A stretch of 64,000 nt of DNA from Amycolatopsis bartoniae (GCF_014191255.1 NZ_JACHWH010000001.1:372001-436000), one strand, 5' to 3'. Numbered from the stretch's first letter, positions 1 through 8,465 are shown. The notes: generated by a model from the sequence alone, not told the origin. Translations and numbers: made by a program.

Positions 1-1
1 G

Positions 2-319
2 TCCGGCGAGTTCGCCGACATCCCCGCCGAGCGGGCCGACCACATCCGCGCCGCGCTGCGCGAGGCACTGTCCAATGTGGTCCGCCACTCGGGGGCGAGC
101 GAGACGCGCGTGAGCCTGCAGCGGGAGGCGAACGAGGTCCGGCTTCGCGTGCGGGACAACGGCGCCGGTGTGCCGCAGGGAGTCGCGACACGCGGCCTGC
201 GGCACCTCGCCGAGCGAGCGGAGAGCGCGGGCGGGAAGTTCTATCTCAACTCCTCGCCCAGCCTCGGCACGCTGGTGGCGTTCGACCTGCCGCTGGAACC
301 GGACAGGCGCGCGAGCTGA
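2..319 (+). CDS. Sensor histidine kinase, C-terminal fragment
   Basis: The window opens inside this gene; only the last 105 residues are visible. They form the ATP-binding (HATPase_c) part of a two-component kinase: an N-box REALSNVVRHS at fragment residues 20-30, a G1 box RVRDNGAGVP, and a terminal GTLVAFDLPLE strand. This N-box style is typical of the HisKA_3/DevS class that phosphorylates NarL-type regulators. A DevR-like regulator lies 3 kb away on the other strand (3402-4028), so the two could be partners, but that is inference. The 3' end overlaps the convergent dehydrogenase gene by 79 bp. Confidence 0.75.
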   Translation, partial: SGEFADIPAERADHIRAALREALSNVVRHSGASETRVSLQREANEVRLRVRDNGAGVPQGVATRGLRHLAERAESAGGKFYLNSSPSLGTLVAFDLPLEPDRRAS

Positions 320-1056
320 TCGCGGGACGCCGCCGCCACGTTCGCGGGCACGCCCAGCTCGCCGAGCATCTCGGCCGCGGCGGCCATCTCCTCGGTGCGG
401 CGCTTGGCGTGCTTGTACGAACCGGTCACCAGCCGGTCCACTGTGGACGCATTCGCGTTCGTCAGCTCCTCGACGATCACGCCGCGCAGCCAGTCCTCGA
501 CACCCGCCGCGCGCGCCGCTTCGAGCGCTTCGACGACCGCGGCCGACATGCCCTTGAAGAACACGCTGCGCAGGAGCTTCCGCTCCGCCGCCAGCCCCGC
601 TTCGCCGTCCATCACCTCGACCGACGCGCCCAGCGACGTGAGGATCTCCGCCGTGCGCTTCGCGGCGGGACCGCTGGCGAGCAGTGGCACCTTCAGCCCG
701 CGGCCCGGCACGGGCGCCATGATCGCGATGTCCGTGAACGGCACGTCGCCCGCGACCTGCGCCAGCTGCCGCTTGAGCCCGGGGGAGCCGGTGTTCAGGT
801 CGGCCCAGATGCCGGTGGTCCTGGGCAGCCCGGCGCGCAGCGCGTCCACCGCGACCGAGGCGCTGTTCACGCTGAGCACGAGGTCGGCGCCGTCGGCCGC
901 CTCGGCCTCGGAACCCGTGTCGATGATCCCGTCGGTCGCCGGCACCGCGGGGTCGTACCCTCGCACGACGGCACCCGCGGCGAGGAGGTCTCGCGCCAGC
1001 GCGCCGCCCGCCTCGCCGAGTCCGAGGACGGCGATCGTCACTGGCGTACCGGGCAT
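241..1056 (-). CDS. NAD(P)-dependent oxidoreductase, 3-hydroxyisobutyrate/6-phosphogluconate dehydrogenase-like
   Basis: 271 residues. An N-terminal Rossmann dinucleotide fold is marked by VLGLGEAGGALA (about residues 9-20). A helical C-terminal domain carries a lysine in VFFKGMSAAVVEA, in the position of the catalytic lysine of beta-hydroxyacid dehydrogenases. The length and C-terminal half fit the DUF1932 branch of the family; the substrate cannot be told. The ATG is preceded by a good AAGGAG site. The gene is divergent from a GntR-family regulator whose likely operator lies between them, so this enzyme may be the regulated gene. Confidence 0.75.
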   Translation of the reverse strand: MPGTPVTIAVLGLGEAGGALARDLLAAGAVVRGYDPAVPATDGIIDTGSEAEAADGADLVLSVNSASVAVDALRAGLPRTTGIWADLNTGSPGLKRQLAQVAGDVPFTDIAIMAPVPGRGLKVPLLASGPAAKRTAEILTSLGASVEVMDGEAGLAAERKLLRSVFFKGMSAAVVEALEAARAAGVEDWLRGVIVEELTNANASTVDRLVTGSYKHAKRRTEEMAAAAEMLGELGVPANVAAASRDQLARLSGSSGRSNATSVPRLGEELR

Positions 1057-1118
1057 AACGGACTCCTTGAGCTTCGGGAAACAGGCACTACGATCGATTG
1101 AACGAGACCCGCGACAAA

Positions 1119-1130
1119 ATTGTCAACAAT
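1119..1130. promoter_or_regulatory. Putative GntR/FadR-type operator
   Basis: ATTGTCAACAAT is a perfect inverted repeat of 5-bp arms around a CA centre. It matches the TnGT-N(0-3)-ACnA pattern typical of FadR/FCD-type GntR regulators. It sits in the divergent interval between the dehydrogenase (start 1056) and the GntR gene, 25 bp before the GTG at 1155, which suggests autoregulation. Confidence 0.5.
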
Positions 1131-1154
1131 CGCGGCCAGAGGAGTGGGGAAGCA

Positions 1155-1808
1155 GTGACGGAAACCCTGGGCGACCAGCCGGTGGTGGTCGCGATCCGCG
1201 ACGCCATCGTGCGCGGTGACTTCGTCCCCAACCAGCGGCTGGTCGAGGCCGATCTGTCCGCCCAGTTCTCCGCGAGCCGCGCGAACGTACGGGCCGCGCT
1301 GATCGAGCTGGCGAACGAAGGGCTCGTCGAGCGGGTCCAGAACCGCGGCGCCCGCGTGCGGGCCGTGTCGATCGAGGAGGCCGTGGAGATCTCCGAGGTC
1401 CGGATGATGCTCGAAGCGCTGTGTGCGGCCAAGGCGGCGGAGCGGATCAACGACGAGGAGATCGCGGAGCTGGAGCAGCTGGGCGAGACCATGCGCCAGG
1501 CCGTCGCGGGCGGTGACGTGGTCGGTTACTCGGGGCTCAACCAGCGGCTGCACCGGCGGGTCCGCGAGATCAGCGGGCAGCGCACGGCGGGGCAGGTGCT
1601 GGAGCGGCTGCGCGGGCAGAGCGTGCGTCACCAGTTCCGGCTCGCGATGCGGCCCGGGCGCCCGTCGGTCTCGCTGCCCGAGCACCTGGCGATCATCGAG
1701 GGCATCTGCGCGCACGACCCCGAGCGTGCCCAGGCCGCGATGCGGGCGCATCTCGAAAGCGTGATCAAGGCCCTGCGTGAGGCCGACGGCGATCCCCTGC
1801 GGGGCTAG
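1155..1808 (+). CDS. GntR family transcriptional regulator (FCD domain)
   Basis: 217 residues from GTG 1155. An N-terminal winged helix (AIRDAIVRGDFVPNQRL, LSAQFSASRANVRAAL, GLVERVQNRGARV) is followed by an all-helical FCD ligand domain with the metal/ligand residues R, H and H (EVRMMLEA, LNQRLHRRV, EHLAIIEGI). A TTG at 1098 is in frame, but that start would put the operator-like palindrome inside the gene; GTG 1155 has a GGGGAAG site and gives the usual family length. Likely represses itself and the divergent dehydrogenase. Its stop codon shares a CTAG with the stop of the convergent MarR gene. Confidence 0.85.
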   Translation: MTETLGDQPVVVAIRDAIVRGDFVPNQRLVEADLSAQFSASRANVRAALIELANEGLVERVQNRGARVRAVSIEEAVEISEVRMMLEALCAAKAAERINDEEIAELEQLGETMRQAVAGGDVVGYSGLNQRLHRRVREISGQRTAGQVLERLRGQSVRHQFRLAMRPGRPSVSLPEHLAIIEGICAHDPERAQAAMRAHLESVIKALREADGDPLRG

Positions 1809-2293
1809 ACGCTCAACCCCTCCACGGTCTGCAGCACCGTCCCCAGCAGGCCGGCCAGTTCGGCTCTGTCCACTTCGGACAGGTTCGCCAGCGCGCTGCG
1901 CTCGGCTTCGAGCTGGCGGGGCAGCAGGTCGTCGATCAACGCGGTGCCCTTGTCGGTGAGCCGGACCTGCACCACGCGACGGTCGCGTTCGCTCGCCGTG
2001 CGCGTCACCAGGTCCATGCGCGCCAGCCGGTCGAGGCGTTTCGTGATGGCCGCGCCCGACGACAGCATCTCCCGGCTGATCTGGCCCGGGTTCAGCACGC
2101 CGTTGCGCCGCAAGGCACACAGCACGTCGAACTCGGCCCTGGTCAGCTCGTGCCCGGCCAGCAGGTCGTCGGTGTCCCGGCGGATCAGCGACGCGAGCCG
2201 CAGCACGCGCCCGATCACGGCCATGCCCGAGGTGTCCAGGTCGGGCCGCACCTCCCCCCACTGGCGCTGGGCTCTATCGATGAGATCGCTCAC
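1805..2293 (-). CDS. MarR family transcriptional regulator
   Basis: 162 residues from a GTG at 2293, preceded by AAGGAG. It shows the MarR winged-helix layout: dimerisation helix at the N terminus, ELTRAEFDVLCALRRNG, recognition region SREMLSSGAAITKRLDRL, the wing RTASERDRRVVQVRLT, and a C-terminal dimerisation helix. It is divergent from the FUSC-type membrane protein, and an 18-bp palindrome overlaps the latter's start, so repression of that transporter is likely. Such pairs are commonly induced by small aromatic or lipophilic compounds; the inducer here is unknown. Confidence 0.88.
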   Translation of the reverse strand: MSDLIDRAQRQWGEVRPDLDTSGMAVIGRVLRLASLIRRDTDDLLAGHELTRAEFDVLCALRRNGVLNPGQISREMLSSGAAITKRLDRLARMDLVTRTASERDRRVVQVRLTDKGTALIDDLLPRQLEAERSALANLSEVDRAELAGLLGTVLQTVEGLSV

Positions 2294-2326
2294 CGGACTG
2301 CTCCTTCGCGCAGAAAGCTTCGGTAG

Positions 2327-2344
2327 TATTTTACTCGTGAAATA
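2327..2344. promoter_or_regulatory. Putative MarR operator
   Basis: TATTTTAC-TC-GTGAAATA is an inverted repeat of 8-bp arms with one mismatch. It is strongly AT-rich against the surrounding GC-rich sequence and has the size of a classic MarR dimer site. It overlaps the GTG start (2337) of the FUSC protein gene, so binding would block initiation there and probably also the divergent marR promoter. Confidence 0.6.
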
Positions 2345-3401
2345 TATGGATCGTTCCGACCTGCGCCGCGCGCTCGCCCTTCGGGGCTGGTGGCGGTTGC
2401 GCCCGGTGACGGGACCTGCCGGCACATCGGCGTTGCGAGCCATGACCGGGGCGAACATAGTCCTCGCCGCTGTCGTGCTCACAGGGCACACCGCTCTGGC
2501 TCCGGCGGCCGCGTTCGGCGGAATGACGGCGGTCCACGGACGCTTCGAGCCGTACGCGGTGCGTAGCCGGCTGCTCGCGGCCGTCGGCGCGGGGCTCGTG
2601 CTGTGCGTCGCGCTCGGCAGCGCCGCCGCCGCGGCCGGGTGGGGGCCGGTGCCCGTGACGGTGCTCGTCGCGGTCGTCGCGGCGCTCGCGAAGCTGCTCA
2701 CCGACGCCGTCAGCGCGGGCCCGCCGGGCGGGCTGATCTTCGTGTTCGCCGTCGCCACCACCGCCGTCCTGCCGGTGTCCTGGGCGCAGGCCGGCGCGCA
2801 GATCGGGATCGCGGCCCTCGCGGCGGTCGTCGCGTGGTGCGTCGGGATGGTCGGCTGGTTGTTCTTCCGCGAGCCGGCGGACAAGCAGATCTCCTGGCGC
2901 GAAGGCCTCCGCTCGGCCGTGCGGCTGCCTTCGCACGAGCTGCCGCGCGCCACGAAGGTCGGGGCGGGCGTGCTGGCGGCCGGGCTGCTCGCGCACTTCC
3001 TGGACCTGGGCCACCCGTACTGGACGATGATCGCGGCCGCGGCGGTGCTGCAGTCCACGCACCTCAACCACACGCTGCACCGCACGGTCCAGCGGATGCT
3101 CGGCACGCTCGCCGGCGTCGTGCTCGGCGGCCTGCTGCTCGCCGCGCACCTGCCCACGCCCGCGAAGCTCGCGTGCATCGTGATCGCCCTGCTGTGCGGA
3201 GAGCTGACGGTGATCCGCAACTACGCGCTGGCCATGCTGTTCATCACGCCGCTGACACTGCTGCTCAGCTCACTGCTGACCCCGCCGGACGTGCTCGGCC
3301 TGGCGTCGGACCGGCTGCTCGACACCGTTCTCGGCGCGCTGGTCGGCCTGGTCGCGGCGGTGGTCCGGCCAGGCCGCGGCTACCACCTCGCCACCGCGTA
3401 G
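2337..3401 (+). CDS. FUSC family (aromatic acid exporter-like) inner membrane protein
   Basis: About 354 residues with two blocks of hydrophobic helices separated by a short cytoplasmic stretch (EPADKQISWREGLRSAVRLP). The second block has the FUSC hallmarks GHPYWTMIAAAAVLQ, RTVQRMLGTLAGVVLGG and a final RLLDTVLGALVG. This family includes AaeB/YhfK-type efflux proteins. GTG 2337 and ATG 2346 are both possible starts; neither has a clear ribosome site, so the message may be leaderless. Divergent from and probably controlled by MarR. The stop abuts that of the convergent response regulator. Confidence 0.8.
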   Translation: MKYMDRSDLRRALALRGWWRLRPVTGPAGTSALRAMTGANIVLAAVVLTGHTALAPAAAFGGMTAVHGRFEPYAVRSRLLAAVGAGLVLCVALGSAAAAAGWGPVPVTVLVAVVAALAKLLTDAVSAGPPGGLIFVFAVATTAVLPVSWAQAGAQIGIAALAAVVAWCVGMVGWLFFREPADKQISWREGLRSAVRLPSHELPRATKVGAGVLAAGLLAHFLDLGHPYWTMIAAAAVLQSTHLNHTLHRTVQRMLGTLAGVVLGGLLLAAHLPTPAKLACIVIALLCGELTVIRNYALAMLFITPLTLLLSSLLTPPDVLGLASDRLLDTVLGALVGLVAAVVRPGRGYHLATA

Positions 3402-4028
3402 CTACTTGCCGCGCCGCGCGACCCACGCCGCGGCCTGCGTCCGCCGCTGCATGCCGAGCTTCGCGAGCACCGACGTGACGTAGTTCTTCACGGTCTTCTC
3501 CGCGAGGAACAGCCGTTCGGCGATCTCCCGGTTGGACAGTCCGTCGCCGATCAGTTCGAGCACGCTGCGTTCCCGCTCGGTGAGCTGGTCCAGCTCGTCC
3601 TCCCGCGGGTGGCGCAGCTTGTCGAGCACGCGCGCGGTGGTTAGGGGGTCGAGCAGCGACCGGCCGGCGGCGACCTCGCGCACGGCGTTCACCACGTCCT
3701 GTCCGCGCACCTGTTTGAGCAGGTAACCCGCGGCGCCGGCCATGATCGCGCCGACCATGGCCTCCTCGTCGTCGAACGCGGTGAGCACGAGGCACTGCGG
3801 CGGGTTCGGCTTCGACCGCAGCTCCCGGCACAACGCGACGCCGTCGCCGTCCCCGAGCCGCACGTCGACCACGGCCACGTCCGGCTCGACGTGCATCGCG
3901 ACGGCCAGTGCCTCGTCGGCGCTGCCCGCCTCGGCGACCACCTCGATGTCCGGCTCGTCGCCCAGCAGCTCCTTCAGTCCGCGGCGGACGACCTCGTGGT
4001 CGTCGACGAGCAGCACCTCGATGGCCAT
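3402..4028 (-). CDS. devR: NarL/LuxR-family response regulator, DevR/DosR-like
   Basis: 208 residues. The receiver domain begins with EVLLVDDHEVVRRGL, with the phospho-acceptor Asp in VAVVDVRLGDGDG and the conserved Lys in GYLLKQV. The C-terminal LuxR helix-turn-helix includes LTERERSVLELIGDGLSNRE and FLAEKTVKNYV...LAKLGMQRRTQAA, very close to mycobacterial DosR. By family knowledge it would respond to hypoxia/NO-type or redox signals through a DevS-type kinase. It starts 9 bp after the esterase gene on the same strand, so they are probably cotranscribed. Confidence 0.85.
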   Translation of the reverse strand: MAIEVLLVDDHEVVRRGLKELLGDEPDIEVVAEAGSADEALAVAMHVEPDVAVVDVRLGDGDGVALCRELRSKPNPPQCLVLTAFDDEEAMVGAIMAGAAGYLLKQVRGQDVVNAVREVAAGRSLLDPLTTARVLDKLRHPREDELDQLTERERSVLELIGDGLSNREIAERLFLAEKTVKNYVTSVLAKLGMQRRTQAAAWVARRGK

Positions 4029-4037
4029 ATCCCCAGG

Positions 4038-5423
4038 TTAGCGGGCCCAGATCCGCCGTGACGCGCCTTCGGGATCGGACTTCACGGAGATCTGCGTGTC
4101 CCAGATCCGGGCGAGCCGCTCGCCGGGCTCGTACTCGGGCCAGCCGGGGTCACCGGTGGTCGCGAAGGATGTCCAGGCCTTGCGGATCTCCTCGGAGATC
4201 GTCCGTGCCTCGGGCGGGATCGGGTCGCCGAGGACCATCGCACCGAGCTGGCCGTCGAAGTTGCCGAAGGTCAGCGGCAGGTCGAGGGCGTGGCAGCAGC
4301 GCAGCATCCCGCCGAACGCGGGACTCGGCCAGGTCAGCTCGTACAGGTAGCTGCGGCCGGGGTGGTTCTGTGCGCACCACGTCGTGGGCATGCGGAAGAT
4401 CACGTCGGACATCATCAGCACGTACAGGTCCGGGTCGGCGAGGTCCGGGTACGCCGTGCGGTAGGCGTCGACCGGCACGCCGAACGCGGCCGCGGTGACC
4501 GCCGGGTCCTTGGTGCTCAGGTCCTCGTTCACGGAGAACAGCCGGTACTCGTCGCGGTTGAACCCGGCGACCAGGTCGACCTCGCCACGCAGGTTCTCCC
4601 ACGGCACGCCGGTGAGCAGGTCGCCGTCGAGGACCGGGCCGAAGGGCGTGATCGTGCCGGGCAGCGTCTGCACGCCGTGGATCGCCTCGGACGGAAGCTC
4701 GCCGAACGCGTCGGCGGTGAGGTCCGTGCCCAGCGCCGCGGCGATGCGCTCGGAGGTGGCGCGGGCGGTGTCGACGGACTGGAAGCCACCCGCGATGCTC
4801 TGCCCGATCGCCCGGCGGAACAGCCCGCGCCCGGCGTCGGCGGAGGTCAGCGCGGCGACGGCGGTGGCGCCGGCGGACTCGCCGAAGATCGTGACGTTGC
4901 CGGGGTCGCCGCCGAAGCCGCGGATGTTGTCCTGCACCCAGCGCAGGGCCGCGAGCTGGTCGAGGAACGCGCGGTTGCCGGGCGAGCCGGGCAGCCAGCC
5001 GAACCCCTCGAACCCGACGCGGTAGTTCAGCGTCACGACGACCACCCCGCCGCGGGCGAGGTTCTCGCCGTGGTACTCGGGCTGGCGCGAGGTGCCGATG
5101 AGGAACGCCCCGCCGTAGATCCACACCATCACGGGCAGCCCGCTCGCCCCCGGATCGGGCGTCCACACGTTGACCGTCAGCGACTCGGTGTCGTCCCCCG
5201 GCGTCCAGGACGAGGGCACCCCGGGCAGCAGCGTGCCCTGCGGGGTGTCCGCACTGAACCGGAACGCGTCCCGCGTACCGTCCCAGGACTCGGGCGGCTG
5301 CGGCGCCAGGAACCGCCGGACCCCGTCGAGGGGAGCCGCGTAGGGAATGCCCTTGAACGCACTGACGCCATCGGCCGTCCGGCCCCGCACTGCCCCGTGC
5401 GCTGTCTGCACCACTGGATCCAC
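4038..5423 (-). CDS. Type-B carboxylesterase
   Basis: 461 residues, an alpha/beta-hydrolase of the cholinesterase-like family. Visible landmarks are the N-terminal VRGRTADGVSAFKGIPYAAP, the oxyanion-hole motif VWIYGGAFLIG, the nucleophile elbow FGESAGATAVA, and the catalytic His in CCHALDLPLTFGNF. No signal peptide is seen, so it is probably cytoplasmic. GTG start at 5423. Followed closely by the devR-like gene, suggesting coregulation. The substrate cannot be inferred; p-nitrobenzyl-esterase-like activity is typical. Confidence 0.88.
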   Translation of the reverse strand: MDPVVQTAHGAVRGRTADGVSAFKGIPYAAPLDGVRRFLAPQPPESWDGTRDAFRFSADTPQGTLLPGVPSSWTPGDDTESLTVNVWTPDPGASGLPVMVWIYGGAFLIGTSRQPEYHGENLARGGVVVVTLNYRVGFEGFGWLPGSPGNRAFLDQLAALRWVQDNIRGFGGDPGNVTIFGESAGATAVAALTSADAGRGLFRRAIGQSIAGGFQSVDTARATSERIAAALGTDLTADAFGELPSEAIHGVQTLPGTITPFGPVLDGDLLTGVPWENLRGEVDLVAGFNRDEYRLFSVNEDLSTKDPAVTAAAFGVPVDAYRTAYPDLADPDLYVLMMSDVIFRMPTTWCAQNHPGRSYLYELTWPSPAFGGMLRCCHALDLPLTFGNFDGQLGAMVLGDPIPPEARTISEEIRKAWTSFATTGDPGWPEYEPGERLARIWDTQISVKSDPEGASRRIWAR

Positions 5424-5469
5424 GTCCCCTGGATACCAGAATCCCGTTCGGTGCGGGCCGGCCCACTGG

Positions 5470-5790
5470 TCACCCCGCCGGAAACCGCTGCTCGTTGCGG
5501 TCGATCTTCGCCGCCGCGGCGGTCAGCAGGTCGACGCCCAGGACGTCGGCCAGGCGGAGCAGGTAGAGGGTCACGTCGGCGAGCTCGTCGTGCACCTCGG
5601 CGGACAGCGCCGGGTCCTCCAGCGCCCGCGCGGACTCCTCCGGGGTGAGCCACTGGAACAGCGCCGTCAGCTCGCCGACCTCCCCCGACAGCGCCATGAC
5701 CAGGTTCTTCGGCGTGTGGAACTGTTCCCAGTCGCGGGCGGCGGCGAAGTCGCGCAGGCGCTGGACGAGGTCGTCGAGGGTCACGGGCAC
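5470..5790 (-). CDS. MazG-like nucleotide pyrophosphohydrolase
   Basis: 106 residues. The all-helical MazG/iMazG fold is marked by the metal-binding ExxE...ExxD pattern: SGEVGELTALFQW then EVHDELADVTLYLLRLAD. The small single-domain form matches the RS21-C6/dCTPase group that cleaves non-canonical or surplus (d)NTPs to monophosphates. GTG at 5790 or 5784 are equally good starts. It lies immediately upstream of, but apparently independent from, the esterase gene. Confidence 0.8.
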   Translation of the reverse strand: MPVTLDDLVQRLRDFAAARDWEQFHTPKNLVMALSGEVGELTALFQWLTPEESARALEDPALSAEVHDELADVTLYLLRLADVLGVDLLTAAAAKIDRNEQRFPAG

Positions 5791-5860
5791 CGAGTATGGC
5801 CTGTGTGAGGTGCGTGTACTCCATCCGTGCCTGCGCCACGGATGCGGTATCACTGTGTGT

Positions 5861-6181
5861 ATGTCGCCGATCCCGGAGCTCCAACAACGGCAGATCGATC
5901 GTTGGTGTGAACGGCGCGTACCGGCGGACAACCGGATCGTGTCCCGCTGGCGCGGGCGCATGGTGACGCTGGTCGAGAAGCGCCCCGAGTGGTCCGAGCA
6001 GGCCGAACGGCCCTTCGCTCAGCTCCGCTACGGCGTGGACGGGATGTGGACCCTCTACTACTGGTCGGACGAGATGGGCCGGTGGCGGAAGTACCCGGAC
6101 AGCGTCCGCGAGAACTCGCCCGTACCGTTGCTCGCCGACATCGACCGAAGTACCTACGGCGAGTACTTCTTCACCGGTTGA
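5861..6181 (+). CDS. DUF3024 family protein
   Basis: 106 residues, of unknown function. The sequence matches the DUF3024 pattern: an N-terminal ELQQRQIDRWCERRVP helix, a TLVEKRPEWSEQ strand, and aromatic-rich LRYGVDGMWTLYYWSDEM and DIDRSTYGEYFFTG segments. ATG 5861 is chosen because the part of the frame upstream is antisense to the MazG-like gene. Single gene with no clear operon partner. Confidence 0.75.
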   Translation: MSPIPELQQRQIDRWCERRVPADNRIVSRWRGRMVTLVEKRPEWSEQAERPFAQLRYGVDGMWTLYYWSDEMGRWRKYPDSVRENSPVPLLADIDRSTYGEYFFTG

Positions 6182-6265
6182 GCTGACGGAGCGTGGCCGT
6201 GACCTGCGAGAAGTCAACGCTCGTGGGTGACGGTGACACTCCTTCGGGTCCGGCAGGATAGGCCC

Positions 6266-7327
6266 GTGCATCCGGCCCCCGACCTCCGCGCGTACCTGCG
6301 CACGCTCGACGCGGAGACGCTGGCCGAGCTGCTGCACGCCGAGGCCGAGCGGAACCCCGAACTGCGGCGGGAGCTGGAGCGGCGCGCCGCCGCCGCGGCC
6401 AAGGCCGGGCCCGCGCTCGACATGCTGCAGCGCCTCCTCGACGCCGGCACCCAGGCCGACCTCACCCCGCTCGCCCGCCGCACCCTCGACCGCCTGGAGC
6501 ACGCGACCACCGCCGAGCGCCGCCGCGCGATCGCCCTCTACGCGCGGGCCTGCGCCACCCACCCGCCCGACGCGGTGCTGCTCGTCGACTGGATCCTCGG
6601 CGTCGCGTTCCACCGCCCGGACTGGCCGGAGCCCCGCATCGCCGACTTCGCCGGTGCCCTCGGCGAGCGCGGCCTCGACCGGCTGAAGTCCACAGTGGAC
6701 AGGGTGCTCGCCGAGCGGGCCGGCCCACGCCGGAACGTCGCCCGCCGCCTCGCCGAACAGCTCGCCGAGGTGACCGGCGACGTCGACACCCTGCTCACCC
6801 TCCTCGCCGAGGAAGCGCCGACGCCGGAGGTCGACCTCCGCATCGTCCGCGTGCTGCGCGCCGCCGGGCGGCACGGCGAGGCGGTCGCGCACGCGGCCCG
6901 GACCCTCGTGCACCGCGACCGCCCGCAGGGCGGGCTGCTCGCCCTGCGCCGCGCCGAGTTCCGCAGAAACCCTGACACCGCAACGTATTCCGCCCTGCGC
7001 CAGGCCGCGGGCGAGCGCTGGCCGGAGGAACGCGCCGCCGCGCTGGCCGCGCTCGAACCGGCGGACGCCATTCCCCTGTACCGGCTGTACGTCGAGGAAC
7101 TGATCGCGCAGAAGGACGTTTCCCGCTACCAGGAAGCGGTGCGGGTGCTGAAGGAACTGCGTGGGTTGCACCGCCGCACCGAGACGCCGGACGAGTTCAC
7201 GCACTACCTCGCCGACCTGCTGGAGCGGCACCGGCGCAAGACCCGCCTCGTCGTGGAGATCCGGAACGCGCGGTTCGCGATGCCGAAGGCGGGAACGCAC
7301 CGCAAGGCTGACACCATGAGCGCATGA
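6266..7327 (+). CDS. Helical-repeat protein A1 of a duplicated A-B gene pair
   Basis: 353 residues, almost entirely alpha-helical with many Ala/Arg/Leu/Glu. It opens with LRAYLRTLDAETLAELLHAE and ends with ERHRRKTRLVVEIRNARF. This pattern resembles the TPR-like C-terminal halves of actinobacterial SWIM zinc-finger proteins and DUF6880, but no SWIM motif (CxC...CxH) is present; that resemblance is tentative. GTG 6266 starts the part shared with the paralogue at 8466. The stop overlaps the next start as ATGA, so A1 and B1 are translationally coupled. Function unknown. Confidence 0.7.
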   Translation: MHPAPDLRAYLRTLDAETLAELLHAEAERNPELRRELERRAAAAAKAGPALDMLQRLLDAGTQADLTPLARRTLDRLEHATTAERRRAIALYARACATHPPDAVLLVDWILGVAFHRPDWPEPRIADFAGALGERGLDRLKSTVDRVLAERAGPRRNVARRLAEQLAEVTGDVDTLLTLLAEEAPTPEVDLRIVRVLRAAGRHGEAVAHAARTLVHRDRPQGGLLALRRAEFRRNPDTATYSALRQAAGERWPEERAAALAALEPADAIPLYRLYVEELIAQKDVSRYQEAVRVLKELRGLHRRTETPDEFTHYLADLLERHRRKTRLVVEIRNARFAMPKAGTHRKADTMSA

Positions 7328-8451
7328 GTCCGGTCAGCCGCGGTCGCAGGACCAAACCCCAGAAGAAGAAGCCCGCCCTGGACGCCGGGCTGCGGGCCGG
7401 GTTCGACGAAGCGCTGGAGGCGTTCGCCGAGGTCGCGGCCTCCGACGACGTGCTGGACGTGGAACTGCTGACCGCCGAGGTCGTCGGGAGCTTCTGGCTC
7501 GTCGGCGAGCCGGAGGCGGCCACCCGCGAGGTCGGCTTCCCGCTGGTCGGTTACGCCGCGTCGCGCCAGAGTGCCGCCGGTTTCGCGTTGCTGTGCGCGC
7601 TGCAAGCGCTTTCTCCCGGCGCCGAACTGCGGGAACGCGCCCGCGCCGCCGCGGCCCGGCTCGCCGCGCTGGGCATGAAGGAGCCGAGCTGGGCCGGGGC
7701 GTTGTCCGAGGTGACGGTCGTGGAGTGCCACCAGCAGACCGACGTCTACGGCGACCAGTCGTTCCTGCTGTTCCGCTGCGAGCGCGGCGGCCGGGAGCAC
7801 GCGCTGGTGGTCGAGACCGACCGCTACGCCGGGGTGCTGGAGGCGTACCTGACCACCCAGCACGAGGAGATCCTGGCCGAACTGGACGAAAGCAGCCACG
7901 AGCTGCTGGTCACGGGTCCCGTTCCGCTCGCCCGCGCGCGCCGGGTCCTGGAGGACGCGATGGCGGTCAACGACGGCGTCGCCGCGCAGCTGCCCGAGCC
8001 CGCCGAGGACGACCCGCTGACCGACGCCCGCGTTCCCGTGCTCGCCCGGTTGCGGGCGATGCCCGAGGCCGAGCCGCCCGCGCCGGCGCGGCAGGACGAC
8101 GGCGCCGTCGAGGAGTTCCTGGCCACGGCCCAGGACGTCGACGCCGAGTTCGTGCACCTGCTCGCGGAGTTCGGCGAGGACGTCGACGAGCGTGAGCCGC
8201 TGCACGTGAGCCCCGGCAAGTTCGAGTTCTTCTTCGACGAGCTGCTGCACACGCGTGACCTCGACGACAAGGCCGTCGAGTCGCTGCGCGACACGCTGCT
8301 CGCGTGGGCGGGCTGGCAGGGGCCGCGCCAGGGCCTGTCGGCCGCGGCCGTCGAGCACCTGCTCGCCGACGTCGAGGACATGTTCGACGACTTCTTCGAG
8401 CACGAGCGGGAAGCCGAGGCGGCCGAGGTTCCCCCTGCCCTGCGTGGGTAG
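7324..8451 (+). CDS. Uncharacterised protein B1 of the duplicated A-B pair
   Basis: 375 residues, acidic, no signal or membrane segment; the N terminus is basic (RGRRTKPQKKKP). The central block with WAGALSEVTVVECHQQTDVYGDQSF aligns with B2 (9683-11212), as do the flanking helical parts, so both derive from one ancestor. The conserved WA-x-AL...EC...TDVYGD core followed by beta strands looks like a small alpha/beta domain. Function unknown; coupling to A1 suggests the products act together. Confidence 0.7.
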   Translation: MSPVSRGRRTKPQKKKPALDAGLRAGFDEALEAFAEVAASDDVLDVELLTAEVVGSFWLVGEPEAATREVGFPLVGYAASRQSAAGFALLCALQALSPGAELRERARAAAARLAALGMKEPSWAGALSEVTVVECHQQTDVYGDQSFLLFRCERGGREHALVVETDRYAGVLEAYLTTQHEEILAELDESSHELLVTGPVPLARARRVLEDAMAVNDGVAAQLPEPAEDDPLTDARVPVLARLRAMPEAEPPAPARQDDGAVEEFLATAQDVDAEFVHLLAEFGEDVDEREPLHVSPGKFEFFFDELLHTRDLDDKAVESLRDTLLAWAGWQGPRQGLSAAAVEHLLADVEDMFDDFFEHEREAEAAEVPPALRG

Positions 8452-8465
8452 GCCAGGATGTGCCG

